In this document: piece after piece, positions 7,911 through 14,539 of the stretch
Layout of the letters: every line of letters begins with the position of its first letter
How positions within the stretch are numbered: position 1 is the first letter of the stretch
Source: JAAFHB01 sp037133495
GTDB taxonomy: Bacteria; Bacteroidota; Bacteroidia; Bacteroidales; Prolixibacteraceae
Assembly: GCA_037133495.1 (NCBI GenBank)
Contig: JBAXOA010000007.1
Coordinates: 1-64,000, forward strand
DNA length: 64,000 nucleotides
Reading direction: 5' to 3'
Program-made: the position numbers and the translations under genes
The notes under the pieces: generated by a model
The model's input: the letters and a program-made list of their open reading frames with translations, nothing else
What the model was told of the DNA's origin: nothing
The model's database searches: none

Positions 7911-8694
7911 AATAAAAGATATTGTTGGTTTTTAAATTTTCTATTGTGTTAATGGACCTAAAAAATGTCTTATGAAAAAATCTCTCATAATGATTAACGG
8001 CTTGATAATTAATCAGGTTTTTTATAAACCCAGAAAATTCCCAAATAAATTTGGACGATTTTGTATCGTAGTATATGGGGGTCGAAAAATCAAAATCTAC
8101 TGATTCGTTAATCCAGGAAAGACCGTTAAAGCTTCTTAGTTTCTTTCTTAACAATAAGGAATATAAATCACTTGCGAATTCTTTATCCTTTATTATCTCA
8201 CAATTTGTCAATTTCTTGTCTATAAAATATGAAATCGCTTGCCAATTTGTCCAAACAAATTGAAATGCTCCACTCTCATATTCCGTATATTTGTTTCTGG
8301 GTTTAGAGTATTCTGCTGTAATGGCTACATAAATAAAAGTTTTATTGGCATTTTCAGCTTCCTTACTTCCCATATAAATTTCCCTTCTAATCTGTGAATC
8401 AATATTCTCAGAACTCGGTGAAAAATCTGAGCGGAACTTAGCTTCAAAAAGAATATAAAAGTCCCCCGTTGTAATAACTAAATCAGGTTCAGTTCCATCA
8501 TCGTAACTAATCCAAAAATTAAACTCAGCATTCATGGCCTCACTAGTCGATAATTCAATATTTATTGTCGATAAATACTCCTTTAGCAAGTGCCTGTCAG
8601 AATATTTAAAAAAGGAAAAAACATTTGAAGTAAGAATGTCCTCCTTCTCTTCGACCTTACTTGTCAGTTTTCCTGATAATTCAGCAATTATCAT
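7894..8694 (-). CDS. PD-(D/E)XK nuclease-like protein
   Basis: The 266-residue protein carries a clear PD-(D/E)XK pattern. EKEDILTSN near residue 18 supplies an early acidic helix. EPDLVI places the catalytic D at residue 71, and FEAKFRSD gives E84-x-K86. This is the core seen in restriction-like nucleases and in many phage-defence effectors. The C-terminal half is unassigned and may bind DNA or the partner encoded directly downstream. A perfect -7 match, TATATTTG, lies upstream on the minus strand at 8761-8768 without an obvious -33 box, so the gene may have its own promoter in the 161-base gap after the WYL gene. Substrate specificity is unknown. Confidence 0.8.
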   Translation of the reverse strand: MIIAELSGKLTSKVEEKEDILTSNVFSFFKYSDRHLLKEYLSTINIELSTSEAMNAEFNFWISYDDGTEPDLVITTGDFYILFEAKFRSDFSPSSENIDSQIRREIYMGSKEAENANKTFIYVAITAEYSKPRNKYTEYESGAFQFVWTNWQAISYFIDKKLTNCEIIKDKEFASDLYSLLLRKKLRSFNGLSWINESVDFDFSTPIYYDTKSSKFIWEFSGFIKNLINYQAVNHYERFFHKTFFRSINTIENLKTNNIFYYDNKS

Positions 8695-8855
8695 ATAATG
8701 GTATTAAGATTTATTAATAAGCTGTCTTCTTTATAATTATCATTTGGTTAGCGCCTTATTCAAATATAATCATCAAAATTATTCTTACTATTAGTTGTAA
8801 TATTTACCAATAGTGTCAAATGTACTATCTGATTGTGCCAAAACTTGTCATAGAC

Positions 8856-9761
8856 CTATTCTGTGTAAAACACTCTTGCTTCATCCAGCATCTTTTCCAT
8901 TTCCTGTTTTAAACTCAGTGGTTTGATAACCTTAGCTTGAGTGGCTATCATCATCAGTCTCTGTTTTAATTCCAGATTGACAATTAGTCTATATGAGAAG
9001 ATGATTTCATTTTCCGATTCATACAGGACTCGCTGAGAGGAATGTAAGGGTAAAGTTATAAGCAGGTTTCCCATATATGAATTGCATGACAATTCAATTT
9101 CTTCTGGAGCATTACCCTCACAGGCATTTATTCCAATGACATTTTGAAACATTGCAATAACGTCATTTTTCCTTCTTTTATGGAATTTTGTTCCTGCAAC
9201 TTGAACCCCCACAATTCTGTCAAGACCAAATGTCCTAATTTCATTGGTTTCCTTCAAGTGACCAATCACATACCATCGGTTCATATATTCTCGAAGTAAA
9301 TACGGCTGAAAATGGTAACTCTTTATCGTTTCGGAGTCAAATCGCTTGTATTCCAATACAATTTCTGATCTATTTTGAATATAACTGGCAATCTCACGAA
9401 TAAATTGTATTCCCTTGAATGTGTTATAATCCTCAAATTCAATAACCTCTGAAATTGTTGAACCTTCCTTCAAGTAACTGGTCAACAAATCAATACTTTG
9501 TGAAAATTCAAGTAGTTTTAAAAAGTATGGAAAAGTAAGTTCTTCATCCTGAATGAAGTATCCCTTATGGTAGGTTGAATATTTTACATCTAATCCGAAT
9601 TCAACGCGTAAACTTTCAATATCTCGCTTCAGTTGGCGATCAGAAACCTTTAGGCCTGATTCCCTGATCTTAACCAACATCTCAGCAATCGTAGGAAATT
9701 TCGATTTCTCTATTTGTTGAAGAATCTGAAGGTACCGTTTGATTTTTGCTTGATACGACAT
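8856..9761 (-). CDS. WYL-domain transcriptional regulator
   Basis: The 301-residue protein has an N-terminal winged helix (residues about 8-70, with VSDRQLKRDIESLR typical of the DeoR/YafY-like HTH). A WYL domain follows, marked by RWYVIGHL at 162-169 and TFGLDRIVG, and then a WCX-type C-terminal region. WYL regulators bind DNA and sense nucleic-acid or nucleotide ligands, and they often control defence operons. It is the first gene of a minus-strand series continuing to 4200. The next gene follows after 161 bases. A 9-bp inverted repeat immediately upstream (9790-9857) is a candidate site for autoregulation. Confidence 0.9.
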   Translation of the reverse strand: MSYQAKIKRYLQILQQIEKSKFPTIAEMLVKIRESGLKVSDRQLKRDIESLRVEFGLDVKYSTYHKGYFIQDEELTFPYFLKLLEFSQSIDLLTSYLKEGSTISEVIEFEDYNTFKGIQFIREIASYIQNRSEIVLEYKRFDSETIKSYHFQPYLLREYMNRWYVIGHLKETNEIRTFGLDRIVGVQVAGTKFHKRRKNDVIAMFQNVIGINACEGNAPEEIELSCNSYMGNLLITLPLHSSQRVLYESENEIIFSYRLIVNLELKQRLMMIATQAKVIKPLSLKQEMEKMLDEARVFYTE

Positions 9762-10336
9762 TAGCCTGAATAATTCTATAAATTAAAGAAAAGCTCATGA
9801 AATTGCAAGATAAAATACTATCCTACAGCTTCCTGCGACAATATTCCTATGAGCTTTACAGAAAATAAAAATACTTAAAAAACTTTGGATCAGCAAGCGG
9901 TTAGTTCACTTTACTGAGGCAAACTCTTCGATTTACAACTGATTGAAAATTGGCATATTGAAATTAGCTTCATTGTTCTGCGATTTTTTCAGATGGCAGG
10001 TTGCTTTTGATTAAAGAGATAGAACCTCCGGCGGGCATTCTCAAAATCTCAAATTAACTGAATTGAGGTCAGTTCAAAAATCTTGATTGCTTGCATCTCA
10101 GGCAAATATCTTATCTCAGCGGGTGACTCCAAGTCATTTGCTGAGTAGACTACTTCATGATTGAAATATACAAGTAGACACTTATTGGAGTCGCCTGCCG
10201 GGCTATCCGAATTGATTTAGGAATAGTATTTAAAATGTATTAAAATGACGATTTGAATTACAATAAATAATTACAAAATGTTCTATTGTAAATAGATTAA
10301 TATTATAAAATAGTTGCATTACAAATAGAATAATTG
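9762..10336. other. Intergenic region with two inverted repeats, no gene seen
   Basis: This ~575-base stretch separates divergent genes and shows no convincing reading frame. It contains AAAGCTCAT (9790-9798) opposed by ATGAGCTTT (9849-9857). It also contains GGTGACTCCAA (10122-10132) opposed by TTGGAGTCGCC (10185-10195), a stem with one G-T type wobble. The second could be a structured RNA or an element remnant. Close to the right end, TTCTATTGTAAAT and ATTACAAATAGAA form an imperfect dyad just ahead of the ATPase promoter. Confidence 0.5.
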
Positions 10337-10344
10337 TATCTTTG
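10313..10344 (+). promoter_or_regulatory. Predicted promoter of the 10368-11609 ATPase
   Basis: TATCTTTG at 10337-10344 is an exact TAnnTTTG -7 box. GTTG at 10313-10316 is a reasonable -33 element with a 20-base spacer. Transcription would start near 10351, about 17 bases before the ATG. The surrounding imperfect dyad of TTCTATT/AATAGAA may be an operator. Confidence 0.6.
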
Positions 10345-10367
10345 AGTTTTATTCAGCACAAGATCAG

Positions 10368-11609
10368 ATGAAAGAGATATTGAGGGTAGTAATTAAAGAG
10401 CAACGAAAGCAGCAAAATATTGTTATTGAGGTAGAACGGTCGTTGCCCCAAGGATTGATTGATGCACAGGAAATTCTTGTGATATCAGGAGTCCGCAGGT
10501 GTGGAAAGTCTGTTCTTTTGCAACAAATCCGAAAAAAGCAAAGGGAGCAGGACTTTTTTCTAAATTTTGACGATGAGCGATTGCTTAATTTTCAAGTTGA
10601 GCATTTTCAGCTCTTGCACGAAGTATTTATTGAAATGTATGGTGAGCAAACAACTTTTTATTTTGATGAAATACAGAATGTTTCCGGATGGGAAAGGTTT
10701 GTAAGGCGGTTGTATGATTCTGGAAATAAGGTCTTTTTAACTGGTTCGAATGCTTCCTTGTTAAGTCGCGAATTGGGTACTCACCTTACCGGTCGTTTTC
10801 TGAGATACGAGTTATTTCCATTTTCTTTTAAGGAATTCATGATCTTCAAAAATAGAAAATTGCCATCCGACCAAATCTTCACCACTTCTGATATTGGTAT
10901 TATTACGGGGCTTTTTCACGATTATTTATTGCATGGAGGGATTCCGTTGTACTTGAAAACGAAGCAGGATTTATTTCTCAAGCAACTTTATGAATCGATT
11001 TTGTATAAAGATGTTTTAGTTCGTAATAAACTTACCAATGAAAAGGAGATGCTGCAATTGGTTTATTTTTTAGCCAGCAATGCAGCAAAACTCTCAACCA
11101 ACAAAGCACTTACAGCAATTATCGGAGTTAAAAATCCAACGACTGTTCGTAATTACATCGAATTTGTAGAGAATACTTATCTCATTTTTCAAATCTCAAA
11201 GTTTGATTTTTCATTAAAATCTCAAATTTTGAATCCTAAGAAAACCTATTTTGTGGATAATGCACTTATTTTGAAACTGGGATTTAACTTTTCGCAAAAC
11301 AGGGGTCGATTGCTTGAGAATCTGGTATTTATAGAACTTAAACGGCGGGGCTTTGAAATATTCTACAATCAGGGCAAAGGAGAATGTGATTTTGTTATCC
11401 GAAATGGGTTCAATATAACTCAGGCTATTCAAGTGTGCGATTTATTTGATAATGAGATGACTAAACAGCGTGAAATAAATGGATTAATGGAAGCAATGCT
11501 GGCTTATAACCTATTGGAAGGTCTTATTTTAACGACTGATACGGAAGAAATACTCCATGTCGGGGCTCATCTGATTCAAATTCTTCCAACGTGGAAGTGG
11601 TTGCTTTAA
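10368..11609 (+). CDS. AAA-type ATPase, DUF4143 family
   Basis: The 413-residue protein has Walker A GVRRCGKS at residues 41-48 and Walker B FYFDEIQ near residues 97-103. A sensor-like VFLTGSN follows, and the C-terminal half ends in the DUF4143 region (GECDFVIRNG), where the PD-(D/E)XK-like lysine motif is degenerate (TQAIQVCDL). It belongs to the same superfamily as the gene at 1158-2471 but is clearly a different subfamily. It lies on the opposite strand to the WYL operon and has a strong promoter of its own. Such ATPases are abundant and mobile in Bacteroidota; no role is proven. Confidence 0.9.
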   Translation: MKEILRVVIKEQRKQQNIVIEVERSLPQGLIDAQEILVISGVRRCGKSVLLQQIRKKQREQDFFLNFDDERLLNFQVEHFQLLHEVFIEMYGEQTTFYFDEIQNVSGWERFVRRLYDSGNKVFLTGSNASLLSRELGTHLTGRFLRYELFPFSFKEFMIFKNRKLPSDQIFTTSDIGIITGLFHDYLLHGGIPLYLKTKQDLFLKQLYESILYKDVLVRNKLTNEKEMLQLVYFLASNAAKLSTNKALTAIIGVKNPTTVRNYIEFVENTYLIFQISKFDFSLKSQILNPKKTYFVDNALILKLGFNFSQNRGRLLENLVFIELKRRGFEIFYNQGKGECDFVIRNGFNITQAIQVCDLFDNEMTKQREINGLMEAMLAYNLLEGLILTTDTEEILHVGAHLIQILPTWKWLL

Positions 11610-11739
11610 TTTAGTTGTTAGGATCATCGGGCTGGAGAGGATTTGCAATCCGAGCCTTTCAGACATGATTTGCAATTCCATGATTCAGTAAAATTAAATA
11701 ACTTGATGATTGTTTAATCCCATTGAAAAATTGCATAAA

Positions 11740-11788
11740 TGTAAAATATACTTTACATCTGGACGATTTAATTGTAAAATATACTTTT
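11740..11788. repeat. Two direct copies of TGTAAAATATACTTT before an ATPase remnant
   Basis: The 15-base unit occurs at 11740-11754 and 11773-11787, 33 bases apart. The first copy is near-palindromic when extended to ATGTAAAATATACTTTACAT-like sequence. They lie immediately upstream of the remnant start codon at 11789 and look like operator sites of the lost ATPase gene. Confidence 0.6.
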
Positions 11789-11950
11789 ATGAATAATCGC
11801 CCATTTTGGTTAAGATAATTGAATGATGCCTGGGATAAAAGGTCATTGGTATGGTTATCTGGGGTACGCAGAAGTGGTAAAACCATGTTGTGTAAAATGG
11901 TTCCCGGAGCTATTTATCTAAATTGTGACTTGCCATTTGCCGTCACTTGA
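11789..11950 (+). pseudogene. N-terminal remnant of a third DUF4143-type ATPase
   Basis: Translation from ATG at 11789 reads MNNRPFWLR, a stop at codon 10, then LNDAWDKRSLVWLSGVRRSG KTMLCK and IYLNCDLPFA. GVRRSGKT is a Walker A motif, and the flanking VWLSGVRR and LNCDLP match the N-terminal signature of the same ATPase family as the two intact genes. The frame ends at TGA 11948-11950, directly joined to an oxidoreductase tail. The gene is therefore both interrupted and truncated. Confidence 0.75.
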
Positions 11951-12072
11951 TGAATCAGAGCTATTACCACCACGCTCATTTCACCTGGGATCCTGCCAAA
12001 TGCGAATTCACTGGAGGTACCGGCGATCCGAAATGGCTCACCCGCGAATACAGCAGTCCCTGGATGGTATAA
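11950..12072 (+). pseudogene. C-terminal fragment of a Gfo/Idh/MocA oxidoreductase
   Basis: A 40-codon frame reads MNQSYYHHAHFTWDPAKCEF then TGGTGDPKWLTREYSSPWMV and a stop. The WDPxxxxF, (W)LTREYxxPW ending is characteristic of the C-terminus of periplasmic Gfo/Idh/MocA proteins. The body of the gene is missing. It lies on the opposite strand to the intact oxidoreductase genes and is fused to the ATPase remnant, marking a recombination junction. Confidence 0.7.
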
Positions 12073-12142
12073 TTCCGTTCTAATTCGAAAGAAGACTTGA
12101 GACGCATCTAACGTCAGTTAGTTTTTGCAAATTCGTTGCAAG

Positions 12143-12184
12143 AATCAAGGGTTTAAGAAGTTTTATTTTTTTAAACCCTTGATT
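12143..12184. terminator. 14-bp hairpin after the GH95-like gene
   Basis: AATCAAGGGTTTAA (12143-12156) is perfectly complementary to TTAAACCCTTGATT (12171-12184) with a 14-base AT-rich loop. It lies 25 bases beyond the stop of the 12209 gene and probably ends the long minus-strand transcript. There is no clean U-run on that strand, so it may be a processing or bidirectional hairpin. Confidence 0.55.
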
Positions 12185-12208
12185 TGTATGATATTGGTAA
12201 TTGTTATT

Positions 12209-14500
12209 TTAAAACCGATCTGCGGGTGATTTTCCTTTTAGTGCTTCCCGGGAACCTTGAAAAAGAATCACTTCTTCCCCTTTTTTCAGATTAAGTTCGA
12301 ATAGCCCGGGTTCTACCTCCTTTTTTGTAACGGAAAGCGAAGAGGTAGTGAAAGGACCTGTAAATTCGGGTTTGATTCTGCATGAAGCACCGGTCAGGCT
12401 TCTGATTTTGACCCAAAGTGTTTTACCGTTAAGACGTTCGGCACTGACCAGAAACGCACCCTCTGTCCGTAAATCATGAAACACTACATTTTCCCAGTCT
12501 AACGGAATAGCAGGAAAAATACGGATACGGTCGCCCCAGCTTTGAAGCAACATGTCTTGCAATGCCTTGGCAGCGAAAAGTGAACATTCAATAACCGGAG
12601 AGCCTTCGATATACATCGTATTGGGCATTACGAACCGTTTGTCATTATGGTGCGCGAGAAGACGCTCACGAGCTTTCTCCCCATTGCCCATTGAAGAGTA
12701 AAGAAGCGAAGCGGCAGCACTCGACCACCCATAAATCTCTTTACCGTCCTCCACGGTAAGCCAATGGGTGAGGGTTTTCTCTACCAATGCCTTATTTTCA
12801 GGCTGTTCGACCGACAACATGTGCAACGGCCATACCATCAGCAAATGCGACCAGTGGCGATGTGACCTGGCAAAGGGAACAGTTGCACCGATCATAAAGC
12901 CATTCTCATTTTGCGGATAGGCGACCAGATCATGCAAAATGCGCTCCCATTCCAGCTTTTGAGGATCTTTAAATCCATAGCGTCCGTTCAGATCGAGAAG
13001 TGTAGCACAACCCCAGTGGAGCAGGGATAGATTGTAGTTGTTGTCTATGTCACCTTCAAGGCTATACTCTGGCGAATGAAGTCGCGGAAGATGGAGCTTG
13101 CCATCAGTACCGTATTTGAGGAGTTTCAGGTATAGATTGATGCTCCCTTTAAGCAACGGATAGAATGCATGTTGTTTCTGGTCAATCACCAAAGAGTCAT
13201 CCATTGCGTATCTGTATTGCTGCCAGTAATTGAACAATGCCCATGTGAAATCGCCCGGGTTAATATAGCTCTGTGGTGCTAATGTCCCGTTGCCGCGCAG
13301 CCCTTCGTAGTCGGTGGTGTGCGAGACTGTTGCGCAGCTGTCATAGCCCCAGATGCTTTTTGCATTGAACACAAAATTGTCGCGCTTTGCATCAATGAAG
13401 CGGGTAAAAGATTCTCCCAGCTCGAGATGGTTAGCGGTATATACAGAAGAATAAGCAAGCTGGATGTTCAGGTTCCACCAGATCCGCGGCCAACTGGTTG
13501 AACGGTACCAAGGACCAAGCAGGTCGATCACCTGACGATCCTGTCGAGTGGCGCAGGCTAGCTTGTACATTTGAACCCAGTAAAAGCCCTCTATTTGTGC
13601 ATCAGGCACCGACAGAAAACTGGCCGGATAGTATGCATGCCACCATTTCCGATGGCTCCGCTCAAGAGCCTCTGAAGGCATGGCTGCCACACGACAAACG
13701 GTGGCAATAGCAGTCGCTTTGGCTGTCAGGTCGGGAAACGAATCGGCAATAGTAAGGGTTAACCGACGCTTGGAGTAAGTCCCCTGAACCTTCCAGGCAG
13801 TTGCATAAGCTCCACCTGCTGCACGGCGTTGAACACAGAAGCTGGTTTCGCCATCCGCACCTGTTTCAGGCGAAGGATTCGGTTCCCCATTTTTCCTGTT
13901 TTTCATCTCATCACGGTAAACCTCAGATTTTTCAGGCTCCCAAACGAAATTAGCTTCCTTCTCTCCTTCATCGGTTTGCAGATCGACAAGTAAAACCATC
14001 TCATTGGAATGATCCATGGCCCTGAAGCGGATAACCCCTTTGTCGGTGGTTACCTCTCCGCGAACTTCAGCATCCCACAAAACCATTCGGAGAGAGCCTG
14101 ACTTGATGGTTCCCGCCGTTTTGAGTACCATACCTCCAATGGGAAGCCGGCCGTTGTCGCGGCGATGGTCGGTTATATCAGAGCGGCCAAGTTCAAAACG
14201 CAACCTATTGGGACCATTAGAATAGATTGTTGTTCCCAAAAGCCCGTTACCCATAAAGGCACCGTGATCGAATTTGGCTGGCAGCGTATCCCATTGAATA
14301 TCGTGACTTCCCAAAAACTTTGGCCAATCCACAGGTTCTTGCACACGTGAAAGAACAGGTTTTCTTATTTTTTCGATAGGTTTCGCTTTCGGTTTTGCTT
14401 TTGCCGACACTGTCGGAATCGAAAATATGGCATTGACAATCAGCAGTATGACAAACATACTGAATCCTGAAATTGGTTTTAGTTTCATTTTATAATTCAT
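12209..14500 (-). CDS. GH95-like (alpha/alpha)6 glycosidase, exported
   Basis: The 763-residue protein begins with a signal peptide. The N-terminal domain has AFMGNGLLGTTIY, equivalent to the P-x-GNGxLG segment of GH95 fucosidases/galactosidases. The middle is an (alpha/alpha)6 barrel (RIWWNLNIQLAYSS, SPEYSLEGDIDNNYN). The end, IECSLFAAKALQDMLLQS then RIRIFPAIPLDWENV, matches the GH95 C-terminal pattern where D-G-N-F-G is usual; here it is E-C-S-L-F. The change at this conserved site makes simple alpha-L-fucosidase activity uncertain; a related clan member is possible. It is the last gene of the glycan locus, 39 bases after the clan-D-like enzyme. Confidence 0.75.
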   Translation of the reverse strand: MNYKMKLKPISGFSMFVILLIVNAIFSIPTVSAKAKPKAKPIEKIRKPVLSRVQEPVDWPKFLGSHDIQWDTLPAKFDHGAFMGNGLLGTTIYSNGPNRLRFELGRSDITDHRRDNGRLPIGGMVLKTAGTIKSGSLRMVLWDAEVRGEVTTDKGVIRFRAMDHSNEMVLLVDLQTDEGEKEANFVWEPEKSEVYRDEMKNRKNGEPNPSPETGADGETSFCVQRRAAGGAYATAWKVQGTYSKRRLTLTIADSFPDLTAKATAIATVCRVAAMPSEALERSHRKWWHAYYPASFLSVPDAQIEGFYWVQMYKLACATRQDRQVIDLLGPWYRSTSWPRIWWNLNIQLAYSSVYTANHLELGESFTRFIDAKRDNFVFNAKSIWGYDSCATVSHTTDYEGLRGNGTLAPQSYINPGDFTWALFNYWQQYRYAMDDSLVIDQKQHAFYPLLKGSINLYLKLLKYGTDGKLHLPRLHSPEYSLEGDIDNNYNLSLLHWGCATLLDLNGRYGFKDPQKLEWERILHDLVAYPQNENGFMIGATVPFARSHRHWSHLLMVWPLHMLSVEQPENKALVEKTLTHWLTVEDGKEIYGWSSAAASLLYSSMGNGEKARERLLAHHNDKRFVMPNTMYIEGSPVIECSLFAAKALQDMLLQSWGDRIRIFPAIPLDWENVVFHDLRTEGAFLVSAERLNGKTLWVKIRSLTGASCRIKPEFTGPFTTSSLSVTKKEVEPGLFELNLKKGEEVILFQGSREALKGKSPADRF

Positions 14501-14539
14501 TTTATGATTAATTTATAAATTAAAGGATAAATATCTCCT

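Noticed and set aside
10122..10195. Inverted repeat considered as ends of an insertion sequence
   Set aside because: Only about 50 bases lie between the arms, with no transposase frame and no target duplication.
1158..11609. DUF4143-type ATPases considered as transposition or restriction proteins
   Set aside because: They have Walker motifs and a nuclease-like C-terminus, but no transposase DDE residues, no terminal inverted repeats and no methylase or specificity partner nearby.
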